Positions 1-7,057 are shown, counted from the first letter of the stretch. The stretch is DNA of 24,279 bases from Persicitalea sp038242095 (GCA_038242095.1 JBBSSJ010000034.1:1-24279), one strand, 5' to 3'. Made by a program: numbers and translations. The notes: generated by a model from the letters alone, not told the origin.

Positions 1-165
1 TCGCTAATAAACACATGATCACCCCAAAAAAGTTTGGAATCAGGAAGTTGTCAAATTCACCCCGATCGTCGGTTCCCTTCTTGGGCGATACGCTACTTCT
101 TAGAAAAGTATAATTCTACCCCCCGTTTTTTTGGGAAAAATGCCGGATTTAACGAAATAAAACGC

Positions 166-173
166 TACATTTG
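166..173 (+). promoter_or_regulatory. Candidate -7 promoter box upstream of atpA
   Basis: The octamer TACATTTG fits the Bacteroidota -7 consensus TAnnTTTG and lies 55 bases before the atpA start. No TTG sits at the expected -33 distance, so this is a partial match. The rest of 1-227 holds no convincing gene: frames 1 and 2 stop within 20 bases, and frame 3 is open only to about 112 with no recognisable F-ATPase delta-subunit tail. Confidence 0.3.
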
Positions 174-227
174 CGGCTGTTTTTGAAAAGCCATCACCTC
201 AACTTTCAATATAAGTAACTAAATATT

Positions 228-1805
228 ATGGTATCTGTAAGACCGGACGAAGTTTCAGCCATTCTGCGTGAGCAACTAGCGGGCTCAAAGTCAGAGGCGG
301 AACTTGAAGAAGTAGGTACCGTGCTGCAAGTCGGTGACGGCGTGGCGCGGATTTATGGCCTTTCCAAAGTACAGGCGGGTGAACTGCTGGTATTTGACAA
401 TGGCCTTAAAGCGCTGGCGCTTAACCTCGAAGAAGATAATGTGGGCGCAGTATTGCTAGGTGAATCCAGCGAGATCAAGGAAGGCGACACCGTGAAGCGC
501 ACCAACGAAATTGCCTCCATTCAGGTGGGTGACAAGATCGTGGGCCGCGTGGTGAATACCCTCGCCGAGCCGATCGACGGCCTTGGTCCCATACAGGGCG
601 AGCTTTTCGAGATGCCTTTGGAGCGTAAGGCACCGGGCGTAATCTTCCGGCAACCAGTCACGGAGCCCCTCCAAACGGGTATTAAAGCCATCGACGCCAT
701 GATCCCCATTGGTCGCGGTCAGCGCGAGCTCGTGATTGGCGACCGTCAGACGGGCAAAACGGCCGTTTGTATCGATACCATCATCAACCAGAAAGAATTT
801 TACGATCGTGGTGAGACGGTATATTGTATCTACGTAGCGTGCGGGCAGAAAGCCTCCACCATCAAGCAGATCGAAGCCACATTGCGCCGCTACGGCGCGA
901 TGGACTACACCGTCATCGTGGCCGCCGGTGCCGCCGACCCCACGCCGATGCAGTTCTTTGCGCCCTTTACGGGTGCCGCCATCGGCGAGTACTTCCGCGA
1001 TACGGGACGTCCCGCGCTGGTAATCTACGACGACCTTTCCAAGCAAGCCGTGTCGTACCGTGAGGTGTCGTTGCTGCTGCGCCGCCCACCCGGACGCGAA
1101 GCTTATCCCGGCGACGTATTTTACCTGCACAGCCGTCTGTTGGAGCGGGCCGCCAAAATAGTAAACGACGATGCTATCGCCCAAAACATGAACGACCTTC
1201 CTCCTTCGCTGAAAGGCAAGGTGAAAGGGGGTGGTTCCTTGACTGCCCTGCCGATCATCGAAACCCAGGCGGGCGACGTGTCGGCTTACATTCCTACCAA
1301 CGTGATTTCGATTACGGACGGACAGATCTTCCTTGAAACGAACTTGTTCAATGCCGGTATCCGGCCCGCCATTAACGTGGGTATTTCGGTGTCGCGGGTG
1401 GGTGGTAACGCCCAGATCAAGTCGATGAAGAAAGTAGCCGGCACCCTGAAACTCGACCAGGCGCAATTCCGCGAACTCGAAGCTTTTGCTAAGTTTGGTT
1501 CCGATCTCGACGCCGCTACGCAGCTCGCTATCGACCGCGGACGCCGCAACCAGGAAGTACTCAAGCAGCCTCAATATAGCCCTGTACCCGTGGAGCAGCA
1601 GGTTGCGATCGTGTACGCTTCCACTAAGGGATTGATCGATAAAGTACCCGTGGATCGCGTGAAAGAATTTGAGGCTGACTACCTGACCGTCTTGGCGGGC
1701 CAGTACAGCGATACACTTAAAGCGCTGCAAGCCGGCAAATACGACGATACACTCACCGGTGTACTGGAAAAAGTAGCGAAAGAAGTAGCAGCGAAATATA
1801 TTTAA
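228..1805 (+). CDS. atpA: F1F0 ATP synthase subunit alpha
   Basis: This is the alpha subunit of the F1 catalytic head (alpha3 beta3 gamma), a regulatory nucleotide-binding subunit of the membrane ATP synthase on the cytoplasmic side. The 525 residues are normal family length. The N-terminal beta-barrel region contains GDGVARIYGL. A Walker A loop GDRQTGKT occupies residues 171-178. The signature ISVSRVGGNAQ carries the arginine finger at R390. The start ATG follows an AT-rich leader without a Shine-Dalgarno sequence, usual for this phylum. atpG follows after 90 bases on the same strand, matching the atpA-atpG order of Bacteroidota ATP synthase operons; the upstream delta subunit is not seen in the 227 bases available. 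Identification is essentially certain. Confidence 0.98.
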   Translation: MVSVRPDEVSAILREQLAGSKSEAELEEVGTVLQVGDGVARIYGLSKVQAGELLVFDNGLKALALNLEEDNVGAVLLGESSEIKEGDTVKRTNEIASIQVGDKIVGRVVNTLAEPIDGLGPIQGELFEMPLERKAPGVIFRQPVTEPLQTGIKAIDAMIPIGRGQRELVIGDRQTGKTAVCIDTIINQKEFYDRGETVYCIYVACGQKASTIKQIEATLRRYGAMDYTVIVAAGAADPTPMQFFAPFTGAAIGEYFRDTGRPALVIYDDLSKQAVSYREVSLLLRRPPGREAYPGDVFYLHSRLLERAAKIVNDDAIAQNMNDLPPSLKGKVKGGGSLTALPIIETQAGDVSAYIPTNVISITDGQIFLETNLFNAGIRPAINVGISVSRVGGNAQIKSMKKVAGTLKLDQAQFRELEAFAKFGSDLDAATQLAIDRGRRNQEVLKQPQYSPVPVEQQVAIVYASTKGLIDKVPVDRVKEFEADYLTVLAGQYSDTLKALQAGKYDDTLTGVLEKVAKEVAAKYI

Positions 1806-1816
1806 TTTTGAATCGG

Positions 1817-1885
1817 TCCGCCGAAGCGGAGTGAATGATAGAATTAGTGAATTCAATATCTCGTATTCACTAATTCTATCATTCA
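1817..1885 (+). repeat. Two hairpins between atpA and atpG, one with a perfect 21-bp stem
   Basis: A short GC hairpin (TCCGC at 1817-1821 with GCGGA at 1826-1830, loop CGAA) is followed by a long perfect inverted repeat: 1832-1852 pairs with 1865-1885 over 21 bp around a 12-base loop. No run of T follows, so it is not a classical terminator. It occupies most of the intergenic gap and ends 11 bases before the atpG ATG. Part of the right arm recurs at 3876-3888. Confidence 0.85.
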
Positions 1886-1895
1886 AAATTGACTT

Positions 1896-2777
1896 ATGGC
1901 AAACTTAAAAGAAGTACGCGGCCGGATTGTGTCGGTAAGCTCTACGCAGCAGATCACCAAGGCTATGAAAATGGTGGCAGCGGCTAAGTTGCGGCGCGCG
2001 CAGGACAGCATTATGCAGATGCGGCCCTACGCCCAAAAACTTGGCGAAATGCTTGCGACGGTATCGTCTGGGAGCGAAACCGGTACCGACAGCCCCTTCA
2101 AGCAGGAGCGTCCGGTCAACAAGGTACTCGTCGTGATGGTTACGTCCGATCGGGGCCTGTGCGGCGCGTTTAACACCAACGTCATTAAGGCCGCGATGGC
2201 GCACGTCGCGGCCAACTACGCGGATTTAGCCAGGCAGGGCAACGTCGAGGTATTCGCCATTGGCAAGAAAGCTGCCGAGGGTATGGCTAAACGTGGTTTT
2301 AAGGTCAACAGCACCTTCCAGGATATCTTCCAGGAATTGAGCTTCGTAGGTGTGAAGGAAGCCGCTGAGTCCATCATGGCTATGTTTGCTGACGGACGAT
2401 ACGATCGCGTGGATTTGATTTTCAATGAATTCAAGAACGTCGCCACGCAGATTATCCGCACCGAGCAATACCTGCCCATCTCTGATGATCCAGCCGATGG
2501 ACAGGGCGGGCGGCCCAATATCAACTATATCTTTGAGCCCGAGGAAGAAAAGATCGTGAATGAGCTGATTCCCAAATCACTCAAAATTCAACTGTACCGG
2601 GCGGTGCTGGAATCCAACGCCTCCGAGCACGGCGCGCGGATGACCGCGATGGACAAGGCCACCGATAACGCGCAGGAATTGCTGAAAGAACTTAAGCTGG
2701 TCTACAACCGGACCCGTCAGGCCGCGATTACCAAGGAAATTCTGGAGATTGTGGGCGGTGCCGAGGCACTGTCTTAG
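1896..2777 (+). CDS. atpG: F1F0 ATP synthase subunit gamma
   Basis: This is the central rotor shaft of F1, coupling proton-driven rotation of the c-ring to conformational change in the alpha/beta head. The 293 residues are normal length. The N terminus MANLKEVRGRIVSVSSTQQITKAMKMVAAAKLRRAQ is the family's N-terminal coiled-coil helix. The centre carries TSDRGLCGAFNTNV, the family signature. The C-terminal helix includes SEHGARMTAMDKATDNAQELL and the last stretch RQAAITKEILEIVGGAEAL. It lies downstream of atpA in the same operon, separated by the 1817-1885 hairpins, and is followed by a strong terminator at 2807-2841, so the transcript ends here. The beta and epsilon genes are not present in the window, in line with the split ATP synthase operons common in Bacteroidota. 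Confidence 0.98.
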   Translation: MANLKEVRGRIVSVSSTQQITKAMKMVAAAKLRRAQDSIMQMRPYAQKLGEMLATVSSGSETGTDSPFKQERPVNKVLVVMVTSDRGLCGAFNTNVIKAAMAHVAANYADLARQGNVEVFAIGKKAAEGMAKRGFKVNSTFQDIFQELSFVGVKEAAESIMAMFADGRYDRVDLIFNEFKNVATQIIRTEQYLPISDDPADGQGGRPNINYIFEPEEEKIVNELIPKSLKIQLYRAVLESNASEHGARMTAMDKATDNAQELLKELKLVYNRTRQAAITKEILEIVGGAEALS

Positions 2778-2806
2778 CAAGCCAAAAAGATTTTGATCCT
2801 TTTCAG

Positions 2807-2841
2807 AAGGGAATGAGCGCAGGCTTGTTCCCTTTTGTTTT
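2807..2841 (+). terminator. Rho-independent terminator of the atpA-atpG operon
   Basis: AAGGGAA (2807-2813) pairs with TTCCCTT (2828-2834). The stem continues inward with two wobble pairs and AGC/GCT around a GCAG loop, giving about 12 pairs, followed by a T-rich tail (TTTGTTTT). It begins 29 bases after the atpG stop. Confidence 0.85.
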
Positions 2842-2973
2842 ATGTAAAACCGCTATCCGCTTTTAAATCATTGTAGCCGCTTTTTTTAACCGCTCACCCT
2901 AAATTAAAGTTAGGTTTACGTGACTTTGTATTATTTTTATCTAAACTTTTTTCATCTCAAACAGCAATCTTTT

Positions 2974-3702
2974 ATGAACAAGCAATCATGGGCCAAAATG
3001 CTGAGCGTATTCGCGCTGGCAATTTTTGTGCAGTCGGCCTACGCCCAGACCGTAGATGAGGTAATTGACAAGCATGTGGCCGCGATGGGTGGCGATAAAT
3101 ATACCGGCTTGAAAAGCGTGAAAGTAGAATCCTCGGCCCAAATCATGGGTATGGATCTGCCTTCGACTTCTACGATCGTGCAGGGACGCGGCCTGCGCAG
3201 CGAGACCACCGTGCAGGGCTCCGCCATCGTGCAGGCCATCGACGGCAAAACAGGCTGGATGATCAATCCGATGGCCGGACAAACCACCCCCGTTGCCATG
3301 CCCGAGGAGCAAGCCCAAATGGCGGCCGCCCAACTGGACTTGACCGGCCTTTACAACTACAAAGCCAAAGGCAACACCGCCGCATTGAAAGGCGAAGAAA
3401 CGATGGAAGGCGCTCCGGTGTACGTTGTGGAAGTCAAGATGGCCAACGGCGCTACGGCGAAGCACTACATTTCCAAGGATACGTATTACATCCTCCGTTC
3501 GATAATCAATACTGCCGTGCAGGGTCAGGATGTCGAGGTGAAAACCAACTTCTCAAATTTCAAGCAGATCGATGGCGTGACGTTCCCCTTTACGACTGAG
3601 ATCGAGTCACCCGCCATGCCCGGCATGATGACGATGACAGTCAAGAATGTGCAGGTTAATCCGACGGTGGATGAGAGCATATTCATGATGCCCAAAAACT
3701 AA
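2974..3702 (+). CDS. Secreted LolA-like (outer-membrane lipoprotein-sorting type) protein
   Basis: The 242-residue protein starts with a signal peptide (MNKQSWAKMLSVFALAIFVQSAYAQ, cut after AYA). The mature part begins TVDEVIDKHVAAMGG, the opening typical of Bacteroidota proteins annotated as outer-membrane lipoprotein-sorting (LolA-fold) proteins. Further features are a beta-rich body, YYILRSI in the second half, and a closing VNPTVDESIFMMPKN. The ATG at 2974 is chosen because the signal peptide begins there; an in-frame GTG at 2920 would add 18 residues in front of the signal sequence. It would act in the periplasm, perhaps binding a lipid or lipoprotein, but a true LolA role is not shown. 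It is flanked by terminators at 2807-2841 and 3761-3798, so it looks monocistronic. Family placement is likely; the function is inferred. Confidence 0.8.
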   Translation: MNKQSWAKMLSVFALAIFVQSAYAQTVDEVIDKHVAAMGGDKYTGLKSVKVESSAQIMGMDLPSTSTIVQGRGLRSETTVQGSAIVQAIDGKTGWMINPMAGQTTPVAMPEEQAQMAAAQLDLTGLYNYKAKGNTAALKGEETMEGAPVYVVEVKMANGATAKHYISKDTYYILRSIINTAVQGQDVEVKTNFSNFKQIDGVTFPFTTEIESPAMPGMMTMTVKNVQVNPTVDESIFMMPKN

Positions 3703-3760
3703 GAAGTTGATGATGGGGAAGTAACCAGTTCAGAGTGTAACGTACCAGGTACTTCGTAAC

Positions 3761-3798
3761 AAAAAGCGCCGCCTGCCTTTGGGCAAGCGGCGCTTTTT
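3761..3798 (+). terminator. Strong rho-independent terminator after the LolA-like gene
   Basis: A perfect 12-bp stem pairs AAAAAGCGCCGC (3761-3772) with GCGGCGCTTTTT (3787-3798). An inner TGCC/GGCA extension surrounds a TTTG loop. With A-runs on one side and T-runs on the other it could work in both directions. Confidence 0.92.
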
Positions 3799-3866
3799 AT
3801 AGAAAATATTCCCCATCCAAGTTGTTTTCATAGCACTTTCGAGCTCGGAACGGTTCTTGCAGTTTG

Positions 3867-3888
3867 GTGAATATTGTATTCACTAATT
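3867..3888 (+). repeat. Small hairpin sharing a 13-mer with the atpA-atpG repeat
   Basis: GTGAAT (3867-3872) pairs with ATTCAC (3878-3883) across a 5-base loop. The 13-mer GTATTCACTAATT at 3876-3888 is identical to 1863-1875 in the right arm of the atpA-atpG inverted repeat. It lies 18 bases before the start of the small gene at 3907. This suggests a dispersed intergenic repeat, though 13 matches in AT-rich DNA could be chance. Confidence 0.5.
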
Positions 3889-3906
3889 ACCTGAAACCCT
3901 ATTATC

Positions 3907-4089
3907 ATGGCACGTAAAAGAGGAGAACCCGCAATACCCGGTACTGGCAAAGAAATACTCGAACCGCCCGTTTACCCATCTACCCCCAAGAATACCCCTA
4001 ACACCAAGCCCCTTACCAAAAGCACCGACGGTCCCGGCGTACCGAGTAAAGAAGTCGACCGTACCGATGATGGCGTCGACGCCAACTAA
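3907..4089 (+). CDS. Small proline-rich hypothetical protein
   Basis: This is a 60-residue protein I do not recognise. Ten of its 60 residues are proline, with many Thr, Lys, Asp and Gly, and it has no Cys, Trp, Phe or His. It has no signal peptide or membrane segment and is probably disordered. The N terminus is basic (MARKRGEP) and the C terminus acidic (VDRTDDGVDAN). Support for a real gene comes from the ATG at a suitable distance behind an AT-rich leader, codon use like its neighbours (ACC, CCC, GGC, GTC), and its own terminator 33 bases after the stop at 4123-4152, with another terminator upstream at 3761-3798. It therefore seems to be a self-contained small transcription unit. The function is unknown. 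Confidence 0.6.
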   Translation: MARKRGEPAIPGTGKEILEPPVYPSTPKNTPNTKPLTKSTDGPGVPSKEVDRTDDGVDAN

Positions 4090-4122
4090 TTTGCATAAAG
4101 TTGCTTATTGAAAGTTAATACG

Positions 4123-4152
4123 ATCCGATGCCTGACCGCATCGGATTTTTTT
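4123..4152 (+). terminator. Rho-independent terminator after the small proline-rich gene
   Basis: A perfect 9-bp stem pairs ATCCGATGC (4123-4131) with GCATCGGAT (4138-4146) around a 6-base loop. A run of seven T follows (4146-4152). Confidence 0.92.
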
Positions 4153-4180
4153 GTTGCACGAAACATTAAAAAAAATTTAG

Positions 4181-4214
4181 TTGTATATACATTTATTGTA
4201 AATACATAATTTAT
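4181..4214 (+). promoter_or_regulatory. Tandem 10-bp palindromes upstream of the YceI gene (putative operator/promoter)
   Basis: The perfect palindrome TGTATATACA (4182-4191) and the near-palindrome TGTAAATACA (4197-4206) start 15 bases apart. They are followed by TAATTTAT (4207-4214), a weak -7-like octamer, 15 bases before the ATG at 4230. Two similar dyads so close to a start suggest binding by a dimeric repressor or activator. MarR- and HxlR-type regulators are known to use such sites, but no regulator gene is adjacent. Confidence 0.45.
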
Positions 4215-4229
4215 CCGAAAACCAAAGCA

Positions 4230-4770
4230 ATGGAAACTATCACTAAAACCGTCTGGAACATCGACCCAACCCACTCGGAAATCCAATTCAAAGTAAAGCA
4301 CCTGATTATCTCGACTGTCACGGGTCATTTCCGGGAATTTGAAGGAACCGTAGAAACGGAGGGCGATGATTTCACTACGGCAGGAATTACGTTCTCGGCC
4401 AATACCGCCAGCGGACACCAACAACGAACAGCGCGATGGCCATTTGCAGAGCGGAGAATTTTTTGATTCGGCCCACTACCCGAAGATGACTTTCAAATCG
4501 ACTAGCGTGCAGCAAAAAGGCGATGGCAATTACGTGATCTTGGGCGATCTAACGATCAAAGACAAAACCAACCCCGTTGAGCTAAAAGCAGAACACGGCG
4601 GCTACATGACCGACTCTTACGGCAACTATAAGGCAGGATTTGAAGTGATGGGCAAGATCAACCGTAAGGATTTTGGTCTGGTGTGGAACGGGGTCACCGA
4701 AGCGGGCGGTATCGTGGTGAGCGACGATGTAAAGCTTGAATTTAGTATTCAGGTAGCCAAGCAAGCCTGA
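4230..4770 (+). pseudogene. YceI-family protein, interrupted by a frameshift
   Basis: Two overlapping frames together encode a full YceI-like (lipocalin-fold, polyisoprenoid-binding) protein of about 180 residues. The first frame gives METITKTVWNIDPTHSEIQF and continues to FSANTAS (residue 61, codon 4410-4412). The second resumes at 4414 with DTNNEQRDGHLQSGEFFDSA and runs to VAKQA before the stop at 4768-4770. In intact relatives one residue normally lies between the Ser and the Asp, so about two bases appear lost at 4413 (or one gained). Unshifted reading stops at 4466 after 78 residues. There is no signal peptide, so a cytoplasmic form would be expected. Causes could be a true mutation, a sequencing error, or less likely programmed frameshifting; no slippery run is evident at the site. 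Both halves look otherwise undecayed, so the lesion is recent or artefactual. Confidence 0.85.
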
Positions 4771-4814
4771 CCTTTCTTTGATTTTGAATAATTAATGGCA
4801 CTGCCTGCGCTGTC

Positions 4815-4866
4815 AAAATGAGTGGGTGATGGATGTTCTGCATTCATCACTCACTCATTTTTGTTT
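4815..4866 (+). terminator. Long rho-independent terminator after the YceI gene
   Basis: The segment 4815-4831 pairs with 4845-4861 over 17 positions with one G-T wobble. Inner pairs continue to a TTCTG loop, and a T-rich tail (4857-4866) follows. It lies 45 bases after the stop at 4770 and 53 bases before the next gene. Confidence 0.88.
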
Positions 4867-4918
4867 TGAAACAGGTTTTGAAATTTATTAGTAATATTGC
4901 CCAAAAAACGACTTTCCT

Positions 4919-5914
4919 TTGATCACTGAAACGCGCGCCTACGCACGAGCCGGACTTTTGGGTAATCCCTCTGACGGATTTTTTGGTAAAACGATTTCCC
5001 TTTCGGTGCGCAATTTCGGGACGTCGGTTTCGCTCTACGAATCGCCCGAGTTGCACATCGAACCGCAGCCGCAAGACAGCAGCACCTTTAAAAGTCTCTA
5101 CCACTTGCGCGATTCGGTGAGTATGCTGGGCTATAACGGCGGCATTCCACTGATTAAAGCGGGCATCAAGAAGTTCGCCGATCATTGCGAAGCCAACGGG
5201 GTCCGGCTGCCCAACCGCAACTTTACGGTGCGCTACCGCTCCTCGATCCCGCGCCAGGTGGGCATGTCAGGCTCAAGCGCTATCGTGGTGGCGCTGTTCC
5301 GGGCCTTGATTCAATTCTATAAAGTCGAAATCCCGCTCGAAACGCTACCACAACTTATCCTGAACGCTGAAACCGAAGAGTTGGGCATCGCGGCGGGTTT
5401 GCAGGACCGGGTCATTCAGTGCTACGAAGGCTGTGTGTACATGGATTTTGACAAGGAAAAGCTCCTAGCCCAAGGCCACGGTATTTACGAACGTCTCGAT
5501 CCTGCCTTATTGCCCAAGCTTTACGTCGCCTACAACACCCAACTTAGCAAAGTGTCGGGTAAAGTCCACAGCGATGTACGCACCCGATTCGACCGGGGCG
5601 AGACCGATGTGATCGACGTGCTGGGCCAAATCGCGCAATGCGCCGCCGAGGGCCGCGTTGCCCTGTTGGACCGCCGTCCCGACGACCTGCACGAACTCGT
5701 AAACCATAATTTCGACCTACGCTGCCAGATTTACCAGGTATCGGACGCCAACAAGCAGCTCGTCGCAGCGGCCCGGGCGTGTGGCGCGTCGGCCAAATTC
5801 GCCGGTTCGGGCGGTACCATCATCGGTACCTACCGCGACGACGACATGCTGAATCGCCTCTTTGTGGAGCTTAAAAAGCATAACGCGAGAGTGGTAAAGC
5901 CGTTTGTCGTGTAA
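4919..5914 (+). CDS. GHMP-family sugar kinase, glucuronokinase-like
   Basis: This is a cytoplasmic small-molecule kinase of 331 residues. The N-terminal motif ARAGLLGNPSDGFFGKTIS (residues 9-27) resembles the substrate end of plant-type glucuronokinases. The ATP-binding GHMP motif 2 is PRQVGMSGSSA at 111-121, and motif 3 is FAGSGGT at 294-300. The likely reaction is ATP-dependent C1 phosphorylation of a sugar or uronic acid. The start is a TTG at 4919: an in-frame stop lies at 4892-4894, and the next ATG (residue 70) would remove motif 1. galU follows on the same strand after 130 bases, so the pair could convert a free sugar to sugar-1-phosphate and then to a UDP-sugar. The GHMP superfamily is certain; glucuronate as substrate is an inference. 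Confidence 0.82.
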   Translation: MITETRAYARAGLLGNPSDGFFGKTISLSVRNFGTSVSLYESPELHIEPQPQDSSTFKSLYHLRDSVSMLGYNGGIPLIKAGIKKFADHCEANGVRLPNRNFTVRYRSSIPRQVGMSGSSAIVVALFRALIQFYKVEIPLETLPQLILNAETEELGIAAGLQDRVIQCYEGCVYMDFDKEKLLAQGHGIYERLDPALLPKLYVAYNTQLSKVSGKVHSDVRTRFDRGETDVIDVLGQIAQCAAEGRVALLDRRPDDLHELVNHNFDLRCQIYQVSDANKQLVAAARACGASAKFAGSGGTIIGTYRDDDMLNRLFVELKKHNARVVKPFVV

Positions 5915-6042
5915 TGGCTGTCGGCTTTTGGCTGTTCTTGATATCCCTATCTAATTTAGCGAGTGCATTTCTCGTTGAGAAATCTTTCATATTATTCACG
6001 CAAACCAAAAGCCGAAAGCCAAAAGCCGACGGCCGTTAGCCA
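5915..6042 (+). repeat. Imperfect inverted repeat filling the kinase-galU gap
   Basis: The 14-mer GTCGGCTTTTGGCT (5920-5933) is exactly complementary to 6017-6030. Flanking TGGCT (5915-5919) also pairs with AGCCA (6038-6042) across a 7-base bulge. The right arm contains a tandem copy of CCAAAAGCCGA (6005-6015 and 6019-6029, 14-base period). Inside the loop is a second hairpin, ATTTCTC (5967-5973) with GAGAAAT (5977-5983). The element ends two bases before the galU ATG, so it may affect galU translation; it resembles REP-like intergenic repeats. Confidence 0.7.
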
Positions 6043-6044
6043 CA

Positions 6045-6908
6045 ATGATTCGTAAAGCCGTTATACCTGCCGCCGGGCTGGGCACTCGTTTTCTGCCCGC
6101 CACCAAGTCCATGCCCAAAGAGATGTTGCCGATTATCGACATTCCCACGATTCAGTATGTCGTGCAGGAAGCCGTCGATTCGGGCATCGAGGACATTCTA
6201 ATCATTTCGGGCAAGGGCAAACGCGCTATCGAAGACCATTTCGACCGGAATTTCGAACTGGAAGCCCGCCTGGAAGAGAAGGAAGACCAAGCCTGGCACA
6301 CCGAAATGCGTCGGCTGGCCGACATGGCCAATATTCATTTTGTGCGCCAGAAGGAAGCCAACGGCCTCGGCGATGCCATCAACTACGCCCGTCACCATGT
6401 GGGCGATGAACCCTTTGCAGTGCTGCTGGGCGATACGATCATGGATTCGGTGATTCCGGTGACGCAGCAATTGATGGATACTTTCGAGCAGTACGGTGGC
6501 TCAGTGATCGCCGTCGAGGAAGTACCCGCCGACAAAGTCGACCGTTACGGCATCGTGGGCGGTGACGCGCTCAGCGACACGATTCTGGAACTCAACACGC
6601 TGGTCGAAAAGCCCGCGCTCGGTAATGCCCCCTCGCGCCTGGCCATTGCGGGTCGCTACATTCTGACGCCCGATATTTTTCAAGCTATCGCCCAGACGCC
6701 CAAAGGAAAGGGCGGCGAGATTCAGCTCACCGACGCGTTGCTACTGTTGCTCCGCCGCGAAAATATCTACGCCCACCGCATTGAGGGTAAGCGCCACGAC
6801 ATTGGAAACAAGCTGGACTTCCTAAAGACGACCGTCGAGTTCGCACTGAAGCGTAAGGAGTTCGCGGAACCGTTTCGGAAGTTTTTGATGGAGATTCTGG
6901 CAAAGTGA
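6045..6908 (+). CDS. galU: UTP-glucose-1-phosphate uridylyltransferase
   Basis: It makes UDP-glucose from UTP and glucose-1-phosphate, the precursor for cell-surface and storage glycans, in the cytoplasm. The 287 residues are normal length. The N-terminal nucleotide-binding signature PAAGLGTRFLPATKSMPKEM spans residues 8-27, with lysines K21 and K25. Other family marks are QYVVQEAVDSGIEDILI, LLGDT at the metal/nucleotide site, and LVEKP in the centre. The C-terminal half has GKGGEIQLTDAL and GKRHDIGNKLDFL, both typical of GalU. The upstream sugar kinase makes a joint sugar-activation role plausible, though the 128-base repeat between them may separate expression. No terminator is visible downstream. 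Confidence 0.95.
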   Translation: MIRKAVIPAAGLGTRFLPATKSMPKEMLPIIDIPTIQYVVQEAVDSGIEDILIISGKGKRAIEDHFDRNFELEARLEEKEDQAWHTEMRRLADMANIHFVRQKEANGLGDAINYARHHVGDEPFAVLLGDTIMDSVIPVTQQLMDTFEQYGGSVIAVEEVPADKVDRYGIVGGDALSDTILELNTLVEKPALGNAPSRLAIAGRYILTPDIFQAIAQTPKGKGGEIQLTDALLLLLRRENIYAHRIEGKRHDIGNKLDFLKTTVEFALKRKEFAEPFRKFLMEILAK

Positions 6909-7049
6909 GCCGACTCTAATTCCGTAATTCAACCATGCCGTATTTTCCCGCTGTGTACCCTGCGCGGGTACTTCTGTGTGGACTTAGTAGAAACTCTAAT
7001 AAATCCAATTTCAGGGTTTTTACTATGGCATACCTGTTTCAATAAATCC

Positions 7050-7057
7050 TACTTTTG
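7050..7057 (+). promoter_or_regulatory. Candidate -7 box for the two-component operon
   Basis: TACTTTTG matches the Bacteroidota -7 consensus TAnnTTTG and lies 115 bases before the response-regulator ATG. The -33 TTG is not evident. The rest of the gap 6909-7171 contains only a 6-bp hairpin (GTACCC 6955-6960 with GGGTAC 6966-6971) lacking a T tract. Confidence 0.35.

Noticed and set aside
456..1886. Long open frame on the minus strand opposite atpA
   Set aside because: It is the antisense shadow of a certain atpA gene with no family features; its presence follows from the codon composition of atpA.
2920..2973. Upstream GTG start for the LolA-like gene
   Set aside because: It would place 18 extra residues before a complete signal peptide; the ATG at 2974 fits better.
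6005..6029. Tandem CCAAAAGCCGA units as a CRISPR-like array
   Set aside because: There are only two units at a 14-base period with a 3-base spacer; no array and no cas genes.
6955..6971. GTACCC/GGGTAC hairpin after galU as a terminator
   Set aside because: The stem is only 6 bp and no T run follows, so it is not supported as an intrinsic terminator.
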